The notes: generated by a model not told the origin, from the sequence alone. A DNA stretch of 64,000 nucleotides from Anaerolineae bacterium (GCA_016926985.1 JAFGNO010000093.1:9790-73789), one strand, 5' to 3'. Numbered from the stretch's first letter, positions 52,805 to 60,961 are shown. Translations and numbers: made by a program.

Positions 52805-53457
52805 GAGCCTTCATCATTGGAACCGGACCGTCCATCCAGTCCGTTGACTTCAATCAGTTGCAGGCTGAATACTGTTTCACGACAGGCCGTATTCATCTTC
52901 TGCTGCGCGACTTTGACTTCACTCCGGCGGTTCACGTCATCACGGAAAGCTCAGTCAATCCTTACTTTCCAGAGGATAGGCAATATCATCTGGCGCAATC
53001 GTATGAATTGATTGTCATGGCAGAGTTACTGCCAAAATCAATTTACGATGACTGGACACGAAAGCCCAATATTACTCCTTACGGCATGTGCCCGCATACG
53101 GTACATCATCCTCCTGACGCATGGCATTTCCCCTATCTGTGCAAACAGGGTGGCGCCGTTCCGGTTGCGATCCAGGCGGCAGTCATGCGTGGCTTTGAGG
53201 AGATCTATCTTCTGGGCTGCGATGGGAACTTTCGAGCAACAGATGCTCATTCTGGCAACTATTTCCACACAGATTACAACATTTCATTCGGGTCTCAATT
53301 CGCAGAGGAGCGCAATCAAAGCCTGATGCTTGCTCACACCCTTGCCGCTAAAGAGTGTGCCGAGCGGGGTGTGAGTATCTACAATCTGTCGCCGGACAGT
53401 ATGTTTGATATGTATGAAAAGAAAACACTCACGGAAGTATTGGAGGAGAAATCATGA
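52801..53457 (+). CDS. Glycosyltransferase-like protein (DUF115/GT42 style)
   Basis: 218 residues. Starts MRAFIIGTGPSIQSVDFNQL and has GFEEIYLLGCDGNF near residue 140, the two nucleotide-sugar-binding blocks of the DUF115/sialyltransferase-like fold; GGAVPVAIQAAVMRG precedes the second block as expected. It would transfer a sugar, perhaps onto a tail protein or a host surface. The start codon is TTG, overlapping the previous stop, with GGGGGTG upstream. Sits in the middle of the fibre genes, an unusual place for such an enzyme. Confidence 0.65.
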   Translation: MRAFIIGTGPSIQSVDFNQLQAEYCFTTGRIHLLLRDFDFTPAVHVITESSVNPYFPEDRQYHLAQSYELIVMAELLPKSIYDDWTRKPNITPYGMCPHTVHHPPDAWHFPYLCKQGGAVPVAIQAAVMRGFEEIYLLGCDGNFRATDAHSGNYFHTDYNISFGSQFAEERNQSLMLAHTLAAKECAERGVSIYNLSPDSMFDMYEKKTLTEVLEEKS

Positions 53458-53798
53458 CCGCAGTAACCCTGAACGTAACACAGCAGTACGATCTTCCCCT
53501 GATCACATTCGATGCAGAACAGAACTCCGTCAAGGTGATCCAGGTGGTGCGCTGGATGCTTCCGGATGGAAACACATGGAAAACACGGGAGTATACCTTC
53601 TGGGAAACAGTCCCGGCGCCGGTGACGCGACCTGTCTACGATGAGCAAGGCGTGCAAACCGGGACCGAGGAGGTTCCGAACCCGGATACCTGGAAGCTGC
53701 TTCCCTCTGCGTATGCCCTTGGCGCCAGGGGGCTGTACGACTACCTGATCGGACAGGTATCGCCCCTTGAAGAGGCTGAGATCTTGAGCATGGCGTAG
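53454..53798 (+). CDS. Tail-region hypothetical
   Basis: 114 residues, beta-rich N-terminus (TAVTLNVTQQYDLPLITFDA), helical end (YDYLIGQVSPLEEAEILSMA). Overlaps the previous gene by four bases. It may be a fibre chaperone given its place; no family match. Its stop TAG is directly followed by palindrome 14. Confidence 0.6.
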   Translation: MTAVTLNVTQQYDLPLITFDAEQNSVKVIQVVRWMLPDGNTWKTREYTFWETVPAPVTRPVYDEQGVQTGTEEVPNPDTWKLLPSAYALGARGLYDYLIGQVSPLEEAEILSMA

Positions 53799-53814
53799 TT
53801 TTCGACGTCGGAAA
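53799..53814. promoter_or_regulatory. Dispersed palindrome, site 14
   Basis: TTTTCGACGTCGGAAA, one mismatch. Begins at the base after a TAG stop, as site 7 does, and precedes the endolysin start by 13 bases. Confidence 0.92.
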
Positions 53815-53827
53815 CAAAGGAGCTGGT

Positions 53828-55849
53828 ATGGCATGGATTGATGAAAGTGTCAAAGCAATTGATGTGTCGGTATTCAACGTAACCAAAGCGAACGCAGCTG
53901 CTGGAAGGCTGATTGACTTCTTCGAACTGAAGCGCCTGAACCCGAATATCCAGGTGGTGATCTCGCGCCTGGCCGGGGCCAATGGTCTCGACCCGCACTT
54001 CGAGCACAACTACGATCAAAGCGGCGAGGCTGAATTCGACCAGGGTCTTTATCTCAATGCCAATCCCTATTACTCGGTGGATTACATGCTCAACGAATGG
54101 TGGGGCCCCGGTATTGGCAATCGCAAACCCCCGCTGATTGTCATGGACGCAGAGGTCAACGGCTGGAAAGACAAGAAGGGCAAGTGGCATGACCGCAAGT
54201 CACCAGAAGAGGCAACCGCTCACGTGCAGGAAGTCCTGGCAGCGATCCGGCGGGAGTGGCCGTTTGCATTCAACTGGATCTATTCCAAGAACTGGTGGAA
54301 CGAGAACATCATCAAGGGCTGGGAGCGCAAGGAGAAATTCTGGACGTCCCATTATCCGTACTGGGAGAAATACGAGGGCGAAGAAGAGGAGTGGCGGGAA
54401 GCGTGGACGTTTGAGGAAGTGGATAAATTCCTGCCCATCACAGCCAGGCACATTCCCAAGCGTGCTTACTATGTGACCGATGAGCAGCTGGACGCCTTCC
54501 AGTTTACAAGCCAGGGGCGGATTGCCCCGATCTGGATCAACGAGGAAGAAGGTATGCCTGTTGATCTGAACTACATCAAGAAGGAAGCATATGAGAGGAT
54601 ATGGGGCCGGCAGTCTTCCAATGAAGAAAAGCCGCCGGTTATCATTCCGGGGACAAAAACAATGAACTTCACAGGCAAGTGGGTGTACATCTGGAACATC
54701 AAGAACATCTTTCGCGGCGACATCAATCAGATCATTACCGAACTGAAACGCGCCGGTACCCGTGGGGTGGCTGTCAAGGTGCAGGATGGGCCCAGCCGCT
54801 ATCCCTGGACAGAAGCAGACCAGGCATCCACCCGGCGCTTCATGAATGCCTGTAAAGCCAACGGCATCCGTGTCGGTCTCTGGGCCTATGTCTACCTGAC
54901 CAACGCTGTTGCAGAAGCCAACCTGTCCAGGCAGCTCATTGACGAGCTCAGGCCGGACTTCTTCCTCATTGACGCAGAGGATCATGCCAAGGGCAAGGTT
55001 GCTTCGGCGTGGGTGTATGCAAAGATGATAAAGGGTGCCGCCACTGAAATCGGCCTTTCCTCCTACCGCTTCCCCTCCCTGCACAGCGATTACAGGGACC
55101 GGAGCGGCAAGTTCTGGCCGGGGCTTCCCTGGGAAGCACTGCGCTCCTGCTGTACCTTTGACAGTCCGCAGGTGTACTGGCGCAACCGCGATCCGGTTGA
55201 GGATCTGAGGAAATCGAAGGCTGAATTCGGAGCGATGAGCCCGAAACTGCCCTTCTTCCCCGCCGGGGATCTGTATTACGAACATGGCATCAAGCCTACC
55301 GCGGCCGCAGTGCGCCGGTACCTGGATGCCTGTGTTGCTGACCCGGACATTACCGGAACCCTGATGTGGAGTATGGACCAGGGCGAGACCACGCCGGATC
55401 TGTGGGCAGCGTTTGCGGAATACACCTGGCCTGGTGACGATCCCCTTTTCTATCCTGAAGTGGATGCTTCGCAGGCAGTGGGTGACTTCCTGGACAAGAT
55501 CGAACAGGCCGTCGTTGAGAAAATCGAGACATACCAGGAAGCCCTGGAGCAGGGCCTGCTTGCCGGAACGCTGCCGATGCCGCAAGGGTGTGTGGATACG
55601 GTTATCTCGATGGCATTTGTGGAATATCTCGAACCGATCCTGGGGCGCCGGATTGGATGGAAGGAGCTGGCCCGGTTTGCAGGGGCTGTAAAGGCATCCA
55701 TCCTGAACATCCGCACCGGGCCGGGAACCCAGCACGCCAGAGCGGGGCAATACCGCCGCGGTGATCGGGTGGACATCTTCGAAGAAAAAAACGGTTGGGG
55801 ACGCACAGACCGGGGATGGATCTCGCTTGACTATATCCAGAGCATGTAG
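53828..55849 (+). CDS. Endolysin with two barrels and SH3b
   Basis: 673 residues. Part 1 (1-265): GH25-like opening AWIDESVKAIDVSVFNVTKA, with LIVMDAEVNGW as acidic site and FAFNWIYSKNWW later. Part 2 (about 280-540): second barrel-like domain (WVYIWNIKNIFRGDINQIIT ... GTRGVAVKVQDGPSRYPWTE ... DFFLIDAEDHAKGK). Part 3 (about 615-673): SH3b wall-binding domain (ILNIRTGPGTQHARAGQYRR). It should cut peptidoglycan at lysis; two catalytic-type domains are more than usual. RBS AAGGAGC before ATG. Followed by the holin-like gene. Confidence 0.75.
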   Translation: MAWIDESVKAIDVSVFNVTKANAAAGRLIDFFELKRLNPNIQVVISRLAGANGLDPHFEHNYDQSGEAEFDQGLYLNANPYYSVDYMLNEWWGPGIGNRKPPLIVMDAEVNGWKDKKGKWHDRKSPEEATAHVQEVLAAIRREWPFAFNWIYSKNWWNENIIKGWERKEKFWTSHYPYWEKYEGEEEEWREAWTFEEVDKFLPITARHIPKRAYYVTDEQLDAFQFTSQGRIAPIWINEEEGMPVDLNYIKKEAYERIWGRQSSNEEKPPVIIPGTKTMNFTGKWVYIWNIKNIFRGDINQIITELKRAGTRGVAVKVQDGPSRYPWTEADQASTRRFMNACKANGIRVGLWAYVYLTNAVAEANLSRQLIDELRPDFFLIDAEDHAKGKVASAWVYAKMIKGAATEIGLSSYRFPSLHSDYRDRSGKFWPGLPWEALRSCCTFDSPQVYWRNRDPVEDLRKSKAEFGAMSPKLPFFPAGDLYYEHGIKPTAAAVRRYLDACVADPDITGTLMWSMDQGETTPDLWAAFAEYTWPGDDPLFYPEVDASQAVGDFLDKIEQAVVEKIETYQEALEQGLLAGTLPMPQGCVDTVISMAFVEYLEPILGRRIGWKELARFAGAVKASILNIRTGPGTQHARAGQYRRGDRVDIFEEKNGWGRTDRGWISLDYIQSM

Positions 55850-55858
55850 GGTGGGCCA

Positions 55859-56251
55859 ATGGCAGAGCATAACGAAGATGTTGGGCAACTCAAGGGAGAG
55901 CTGACAGGGGTTCTGAGAGACCTCAAAGACGTTCATCGCATTCTCCTGGGCAACGGCAGACAGGGCTTGCTGGAGCGCATGATGGGTCTTGAGACCTCTA
56001 TGGAGGCAACCCAAAGCAGCCTGGACACCGTTTCAGGCCAGCTTCAGCGTGTCTCGGAGAAGATCGATCTGATCGGGACAAAACTGGACGATCATCTCAA
56101 GGACGAAAACCTGCATACAGCCAGGGGCATGTTTCTGCAGAAGAAAGTGCTGGCAAGCGCCCTGGGCATCATCATCGTCATCAATATTGCCATCGCCGCG
56201 GTTGGCTGGCAGAAGCTGGCAGAGATCTTTGTACTGATCGGGCTCCTGTAG
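55859..56251 (+). CDS. XhlA-like membrane protein, holin candidate
   Basis: 130 residues. Coiled coil at about 30-85 (LLERMMGLETSMEATQSSLD and so on) and one transmembrane helix at the end (KVLASALGIIIVINIAIAAV). This matches haemolysin XhlA or tail-associated lysis accessory proteins. Last gene of the rightward block, ended by the strong terminator at 56290. Confidence 0.72.
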   Translation: MAEHNEDVGQLKGELTGVLRDLKDVHRILLGNGRQGLLERMMGLETSMEATQSSLDTVSGQLQRVSEKIDLIGTKLDDHLKDENLHTARGMFLQKKVLASALGIIIVINIAIAAVGWQKLAEIFVLIGLL

Positions 56252-56289
56252 AAAAAAGGCTCACTGTGCATCGATCGGTGTGGTGAGGT

Positions 56290-56328
56290 AAAAAAAAAGC
56301 CCCCCTTAATCGGGGGGACATTTTTTTT
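56290..56328. terminator. Bidirectional terminator between convergent blocks
   Basis: Eight A, six-base G/C stem (56300-56305 with 56312-56317), then eight T. Ends the late operon and, from the other side, the leftward replication operon, whose last codons overlap it. Confidence 0.9.
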
Positions 56329-56539
56329 CGATAACCAGCTTGCGGGCCATATCCAGCAGCATCAGGATCAATTCGTCGGTGGGTCTTCCAGCGAAAACGA
56401 CCTCCACGCCGCCGGTCGGGGTGGCTGCGATCGTAATCGCAACAGCCGGCTGCTTGATCAGGGCCAGCAGCTGTTCTTCCGTCAGATCCTTGTTTTCAAA
56501 CAGATCCTGCAGCTGTTGTGTTAAGCCTGGTTTGCCCAT
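56306..56539 (-). CDS. Small phage protein at end of early operon
   Basis: 77 residues with GGAGGAGG before the ATG. A helical first half (LTQQLQDLFENKDLTEEQLL) and a beta strand pair (AITIAATPTGGVEVVFAG), ending in a helix. No family known. Last gene of the leftward replication block. Confidence 0.68.
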   Translation of the reverse strand: MGKPGLTQQLQDLFENKDLTEEQLLALIKQPAVAITIAATPTGGVEVVFAGRPTDELILMLLDMARKLVIEKKCPPD

Positions 56540-56599
56540 GTACCTCCTCCAAAAGAAAGGGAACCAGGGAAGAGGACGGGCGCCCTCTTCCCTTCTGAT

Positions 56600-57565
56600 T
56601 TACTTGCTGCCGTTGCCGTTGTCGTAGGCCATGATTGCCTCGACCATTTCGGTCCAGCGCTGAGGTTCAAACCCGGTGATCCCGTTGGCCTTCAGCGCAT
56701 CAGCGACCATCTGGGCACTCATGCCCCGCTGGGAACCCAATGCCAGCAGCCCACCCTGGCTGCGATCCTCGGATGCTTCCCGGAGGAGCTGCCGTTCTGC
56801 GACTTCCACATCATCCGAGGTGGCTGTTCCGCCGCCGGTGGCATACGCCAGCAGTTCTTCCGCCGGGTAATGATCCAGCACCGTACCCACCGGGAACATC
56901 TTTCCCAGGGAACCCTGGGCTTTGGTGACCTGGCAGCGGAACGGGTTCACCGACTGCATGTGCAGGGCAAAGTTGACTTCATAATCCAGACCACGCATGG
57001 CATCGATGGTGACGCCTTCCTTGACCAGCTCGGTTCGCCCATTGTTCTGGCGCTCGACGTACTGATCCTTTTCACGGGTCGTCAGGACCAGGTACTTCAC
57101 CCCCGGCGCATTCAGCCTGGCATTCAGGCGTTTGAGCGGACGCTTCGCCAGCACCCAGTCCAGCTGGGTCATGCTTACCTCGTCAGGATTGTTATTACCC
57201 CGGCGGTTTGCCCGGCGCTCAGCGTTCAGGGACCCTGCTTCCTGGCGAACCGACCACAGGATGGAGTACCCGTCGATGCCCAGGGTCTGAACCGGGCGTC
57301 CGTCCGGGAATTTGATTTTTCCTTCGGACACCGCATCCATGACATCCAGAATTTCATAGACGTCCTTGGTGACCACCCGGAGGAATTCGGGCACCTCACT
57401 CATGCCTACGCACTGGTCCGAGTTGCCCTCGCAGTCAATCAGGAGCACATCGGGATAATAACGGAGAACACTCTCCGTCTTGCCGGTGGCCGTGGAACCC
57501 CAATGGAGCACCTTGAGATTGCGGCCTTTCAGATTTTGCGAATATTCAATTGTTGGTAGTGGCAT
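56600..57565 (-). CDS. Sak4-like RecA-fold ATPase
   Basis: 321 residues. Walker A HWGSTATGKT at 21-30, Walker B-like LLIDCEGNSD near 41-50, and later TLGIDGYSILWS. This is the AAA_24 style of phage single-strand annealing ATPases (Sak4) that load onto SSB-coated DNA. The C-terminus is a helical extension. Start at 57565 with GGAGG six bases upstream; a longer frame to 57607 runs through the palindrome. Forms a recombination set with the Cas4-like nuclease and SSB. Confidence 0.82.
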   Translation of the reverse strand: MPLPTIEYSQNLKGRNLKVLHWGSTATGKTESVLRYYPDVLLIDCEGNSDQCVGMSEVPEFLRVVTKDVYEILDVMDAVSEGKIKFPDGRPVQTLGIDGYSILWSVRQEAGSLNAERRANRRGNNNPDEVSMTQLDWVLAKRPLKRLNARLNAPGVKYLVLTTREKDQYVERQNNGRTELVKEGVTIDAMRGLDYEVNFALHMQSVNPFRCQVTKAQGSLGKMFPVGTVLDHYPAEELLAYATGGGTATSDDVEVAERQLLREASEDRSQGGLLALGSQRGMSAQMVADALKANGITGFEPQRWTEMVEAIMAYDNGNGSK

Positions 57566-57869
57566 GTTCGCCTCCTTTTTTCGACGTCGAAAAGTCCCAG
57601 ACCGCATGAGCGCCGACGGATAAACCCCACCCCAGCAGGGCTATATGTTCAAACGCTACCGGTCCCAGGATACGTGTCAGCTCGGCGGCATAGTCCTGGA
57701 TCTTCTCGTAATGAAACGCATGGGCAAAACCCAGATGGGTTACTCCATCCGTGATATAGGCATTTGAAAGACTGCGGATAAGGCCGGAAAGTACCGGCTG
57801 CCGGGTGTTTTCAAGGACATTTCGAATGACATTTTTTGTGCAGCGATCAGGGTTCGCTTTTCCCGCCAT
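57546..57869 (-). CDS. Small phage protein, unknown
   Basis: 107 residues from the ATG at 57869 with GGAG five bases upstream. Helical N-terminus (VIRNVLENTRQPVLSGLIRS) and AELTRILGPVAFEHIALLGW near the end. It overlaps the upstream gene by 130 bases in another frame, more than normal, so one of the two boundaries may be wrong or a frameshift may have occurred. Its 3' end contains palindrome 15, read FSTSKK, and overlaps the Sak4-like start by 20 bases. Confidence 0.55.
   Translation of the reverse strand: MAGKANPDRCTKNVIRNVLENTRQPVLSGLIRSLSNAYITDGVTHLGFAHAFHYEKIQDYAAELTRILGPVAFEHIALLGWGLSVGAHAVWDFSTSKKGGEHATTNN
57578..57593. promoter_or_regulatory. Dispersed palindrome, site 15 (perfect)
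   Basis: TTTTCGACGTCGAAAA, the exact consensus and fully symmetric. It ends 12 bases upstream of the Sak4-like start, beside its ribosome site. Confidence 0.95.
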
Positions 57870-58051
57870 AAACGCTCCAGTTCTCCTTCCATCTGGTTCA
57901 TTGCCTCCTGGAAGGCATGCGCACTGCATGCCTCCAGTCTTGTTACCGGTTCCCGTGCAATCCACCGGCAGCGATCGCTGATCAGCGCCATGCGTTTTTC
58001 TTCCAGCGCCACGATCCTGCGATGCACCGCGTTCAGTGTGAGTTGATCCAT
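57740..58051 (-). CDS. Small helical phage protein
   Basis: 103 residues from the ATG at 58051 behind GGGAGGG. Arg/Glu-rich helices (ALEEKRMALISDRCRWIARE, MNQMEGELERLWREKRTLIA). The last 40 codons overlap another frame. Overlaps the Cas4-like gene by 19 bases at its start. Role unknown. Confidence 0.6.
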   Translation of the reverse strand: MDQLTLNAVHRRIVALEEKRMALISDRCRWIAREPVTRLEACSAHAFQEAMNQMEGELERLWREKRTLIAAQKMSFEMSLKTPGSRYFPALSAVFQMPISRME

Positions 58052-58830
58052 TCCTGTCCCTCCGGGCATCGAGAAGCATGGTCGCAGTACCAGCACAGAA
58101 AGCCGGTCTCTGCATCAGGCGGGGATTGCATGGCATAGGCAAAAGACAAGGCGTCCTTGCGCTGGATCAGTTCTTCACGGACTGCATTCTGATCTTCCAC
58201 ATCAATGAAATACTGCACTGCACCCAGGTGCGCATTGGCAATCTCATTCCCGCACACCGGGCAGATCAGGGTCCCTTCCTCATCGGGGGTGACGATCTGC
58301 TTGCACTTGCGGCACTTGGTAGGCCCGGACAGATCAATGTACTGAATGGACAATTGCTCGACTTCGTACCCCATCTCACGCATCATGGCCGCGTAGTAAT
58401 TGACCTGTTTGGCATGCGAACCATAGGGTAATTTGGAAGGCACCAGCCAGCGCGTGCTCTTGAAGTCCACAATATGCCTGTCGTCAGGCTGGTAGGCGTC
58501 CACGGTGCCGACCACCCCAAACGCCTGGACCGGAATTTCTGTCTGCACCCGATCATCCGCGCCTTCCAGCACAGCGTGGGTTGCCGTTCCCAAAGAGACA
58601 ATCAGACGCTCATGCGGCATGAACGCCAGGGGTTCGGTCCGGCTGTAGAACGCCTTGCGCAAACACCCGGTCAGATCGGTGACATGAATGCCCGTGCGAG
58701 CCTGCTGGTGCAGATACACATATCGCAGCAGGCTGTAGGTATACCCACAGCGGTTCTCCCCCTGCCCGGCGCACTGCAAACATGCTTCAGACGCCATCGT
58801 GCCTTTTCCTGCCATGCAGGTGATTTCCAT
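58033..58830 (-). CDS. Cas4/RecB-like exonuclease
   Basis: 265 residues. RecB-family nuclease core: VGTVDAYQPDDRHIVDFKST gives Asp, then Asp-x-Lys, and KQVNYYAAMM follows as the QxxxY motif. Cysteines near the start (CLRKAFYS) and end (CWYCDHASRC) could bind an iron-sulfur cluster as in Cas4; CRKCKQ and CPVCG form an extra zinc ribbon inside. No CRISPR array is in the window, so this is a phage recombination exonuclease and not an adaptation protein. AGGAGG six bases before ATG. Confidence 0.85.
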   Translation of the reverse strand: MEITCMAGKGTMASEACLQCAGQGENRCGYTYSLLRYVYLHQQARTGIHVTDLTGCLRKAFYSRTEPLAFMPHERLIVSLGTATHAVLEGADDRVQTEIPVQAFGVVGTVDAYQPDDRHIVDFKSTRWLVPSKLPYGSHAKQVNYYAAMMREMGYEVEQLSIQYIDLSGPTKCRKCKQIVTPDEEGTLICPVCGNEIANAHLGAVQYFIDVEDQNAVREELIQRKDALSFAYAMQSPPDAETGFLCWYCDHASRCPEGQEWINSH

Positions 58831-58838
58831 ACTGCCTC

Positions 58839-59024
58839 CTATTCACTCAGTTCCAGTAACTGCTCAATGTCCAGCGTCAGTTTCATCAGCTTGCGGTGAA
58901 TGCGCTGGTACCTCGCAACCAGTTGTGCTGTTTCAAAGGCATCGAGCTCCCCAAAGTCATGGCTCTCGATACGCTGAAGCAGCAGGTTCATCTTCCCGGT
59001 CAGATCAAAGTCCTCGGACTGCAT
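58839..59024 (-). CDS. Short helical phage protein
   Basis: 61 residues from the ATG at 59024 (frame opens at 59060). Single helical hairpin (MNLLLQRIESHDFGELDAFE, YQRIHRKLMKLTLDIEQLLE). It overlaps the LexA-like gene upstream by 20 bases, so it may be a partner protein of that regulator. Weak ribosome site. Confidence 0.55.
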   Translation of the reverse strand: MQSEDFDLTGKMNLLLQRIESHDFGELDAFETAQLVARYQRIHRKLMKLTLDIEQLLELSE

Positions 59025-59232
59025 CCAGCAGGGCCATCCCTTCGTGGGTGATCTGTACACTACGGGCCACGTTGGGCGTGCGCCGGATCAACCCGGCCTG
59101 CTCCAGCTTGCCCAGGCGATAGGCCACAGATCCGGGCAGCAGATGGAGGATGCCTCCCAGGTCCCGGATACTGGGAGGGTATCCGTTTGAACGGATGTAG
59201 GTTTCAATCAGTTCCAATAATTGTTCGTTCAT
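59005..59232 (-). CDS. LexA-type winged-helix protein without peptidase
   Basis: 75 residues that match the LexA DNA-binding domain over the whole length: LLELIETYIRSNGYPPSIRD, then GSVAYRLGKLEQAGLIRRTP and RSVQITHEG. LexA has a further 120-residue self-cleaving domain, absent here. So it could bind DNA as a dimer only through other contacts, or compete with host LexA. It is a candidate for the protein that binds the dispersed palindrome; LexA boxes are also palindromes of 14-16 bp, but this link is a guess. GAGGAAAAG precedes the ATG. Confidence 0.75.
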   Translation of the reverse strand: MNEQLLELIETYIRSNGYPPSIRDLGGILHLLPGSVAYRLGKLEQAGLIRRTPNVARSVQITHEGMALLDAVRGL

Positions 59233-59240
59233 TCTTTTCC

Positions 59241-59582
59241 TCAGAAGAGTTTCTCGTTCACAGACGAGGCGATGATGGTAAAGAACGGGTAGCGGGTGCT
59301 GAAACAGAACGCGATCGAGAAAGACCCCAGGTTGATCTCCAGAAGGAAGGATTGATTATCGGTCGCCCAGGCCATCAGCGGCCGGTAGATGGGGGTGAAA
59401 TCATCCTTCTCATGGATGAAACCAAGCAGGAAGCACAGGGCTCCCTTTCTGATCCAGGGAATGAACACCTTCAGGCTGCTGGTCTTTTCACCCGCGTGGT
59501 TATAGATCGTCAGGGTCATCAGGGCTTGCGCAAGAGCTTGCAGAACAATGACAACCACCAATAGGATTTCTGTAAGCCTCAC
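59241..59582 (-). CDS. Membrane-anchored phage protein
   Basis: 113 residues with a GTG start at 59582 that overlaps the dnaB stop (GTGA) and has GGAGG seven bases upstream. One clear transmembrane helix at the start (ILLVVVIVLQALAQALMTLT), then a domain with hydrophobic stretches. A longer ATG frame reaches into dnaB but lacks a ribosome site. Role unknown. Confidence 0.65.
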   Translation of the reverse strand: MRLTEILLVVVIVLQALAQALMTLTIYNHAGEKTSSLKVFIPWIRKGALCFLLGFIHEKDDFTPIYRPLMAWATDNQSFLLEINLGSFSIAFCFSTRYPFFTIIASSVNEKLF

Positions 59583-60961
59583 GCCGCGCCTCCTGCGAGT
59601 GTCTGATAATCTCCCCATGCCTTGACCCATTTCACAACCGGCGTCACCCCGGTGGGACCGTTGCGGTTCTTCTGCACATACAGATTGACCGGTTCAGCCC
59701 GCAGGCGCGGCATCAAGCCGCCGGTTGGATTGACGTTTTCTGGAAATTGAGCAATATCTGCATCGGTCGGGTTATTCCAGGCGATACGAGGGAAGATGAT
59801 GATGGAGGCGTCCTGCTCCAGCGAACCGCTTTCCCGCAGATCAGACAGCTGCGGAACACTGTTGGAGCCCCGCTTTTCAATTTCACGGGACAACTGCGCG
59901 GCTGCAATGACCGGGATATTCAGGCGATTGGGCATCGCCATGGCCCGCAGGGTTTTGGAGGTCAGGGTGACATCGGAGACCCGGTTTTCCATGCCGTTGT
60001 CAATCAGCTGTACATAGTCCACCATAATGTACTGCGGTTTCAGGGTACGCATTTTGCTGCGGCATACCCGTTCCAGTTCAGCAATGCTGGGGCTGCCCAT
60101 GGAAATGATATCGAGCGGCAGGGAAGCCAGTCGCTCTGCAGCTTCGCGTACCCGTGTCAGTTCCTGATTGGACAGCAGCCGCGGAGACCGCAGCTTCTGA
60201 CTGTCGATGCCGGTTGCCAGGGCAATAAAACTTTTGGCATATTCATCCTCGCTGTTCTCCATGTTAATAAACAAACCCGGATGCTGATGGAGTGCTTGAT
60301 AATAGGCTTCGTAGCGCAGGTAGGCTGACTTGCCCGTGCCGGGACGCCCGGCAATCAGGACAAATTCATTCTGTTCAAAATAATCCACCACATCACGCAG
60401 GGCCTGCAGGTGTGGCACGAAAGCAGGCTGAACGTCGCCGGAGCGCATGCCTTCCAGTTTGGGCATGAACGCATTCAGGATCTGCGCCAGGGACGTACCG
60501 GTTGTGCCGCGGGTCCGCCGCAGGGCCATCACGCGTCGCTCTGCCTCATCCAGCAGCTCATCTACATTCTTCCCACTGACATGGGCGTCGGCGGCAATCA
60601 GGGCTGCTGTTTCCTGCAGCTGGCGCCGGGTCGCGTATTCCCCCACCTGGCGAACGTACTCCTCAATCAGGGCACCGTGCCGGGTACTTACGTCGAGCAG
60701 ATACATCTCGCCGGTCAGATCCCCGCTGCTGATGTCTGCCCCGATTTCATCCAGCTCGTTCACGGAACGCAGGGCTTCGATCAGTGCACGGGGTTCGAGG
60801 GCGTTGCGCCGGTTCAGGGAGAGAACTTCCCGCCAGATCAGCTTGTGAGACCCGGTAAAGTCCTGGGGGGCCAGGTCGGAGGCAACTTCCATCGCCTCCG
60901 GGTCCATGAGCACCGTACCGATCACAGCCTGTTCCCAACCAATCGCAGGTCTATTGTCCAT
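59579..60961 (-). CDS. dnaB: Replicative DNA helicase DnaB
   Basis: 460 residues, normal for the family. N-terminal helical domain (EQAVIGTVLMDPEAMEVASD), linker helix, then the RecA-like motor: Walker A AGRPGTGKS at 204-212, MENSEDEYAK motif, Walker B IMVDYVQLI and AAAQLSREIEKR with the DLRESGSLEQDAS motif near 370. It unwinds the phage fork. The gene just upstream overlaps its start by 11 bases and may be its loader. Confidence 0.96.
   Translation of the reverse strand: MDNRPAIGWEQAVIGTVLMDPEAMEVASDLAPQDFTGSHKLIWREVLSLNRRNALEPRALIEALRSVNELDEIGADISSGDLTGEMYLLDVSTRHGALIEEYVRQVGEYATRRQLQETAALIAADAHVSGKNVDELLDEAERRVMALRRTRGTTGTSLAQILNAFMPKLEGMRSGDVQPAFVPHLQALRDVVDYFEQNEFVLIAGRPGTGKSAYLRYEAYYQALHQHPGLFINMENSEDEYAKSFIALATGIDSQKLRSPRLLSNQELTRVREAAERLASLPLDIISMGSPSIAELERVCRSKMRTLKPQYIMVDYVQLIDNGMENRVSDVTLTSKTLRAMAMPNRLNIPVIAAAQLSREIEKRGSNSVPQLSDLRESGSLEQDASIIIFPRIAWNNPTDADIAQFPENVNPTGGLMPRLRAEPVNLYVQKNRNGPTGVTPVVKWVKAWGDYQTLAGGAA

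Noticed and set aside
54200..56014. 604-codon frame antisense to the endolysin gene
   Set aside because: The plus strand has clear domains and ribosome site; the antisense frame arises from GC-rich codon use.
58033..58830. Cas4 of a CRISPR adaptation module
   Set aside because: No cas1, cas2 or repeat array nearby; neighbours are phage replication genes.
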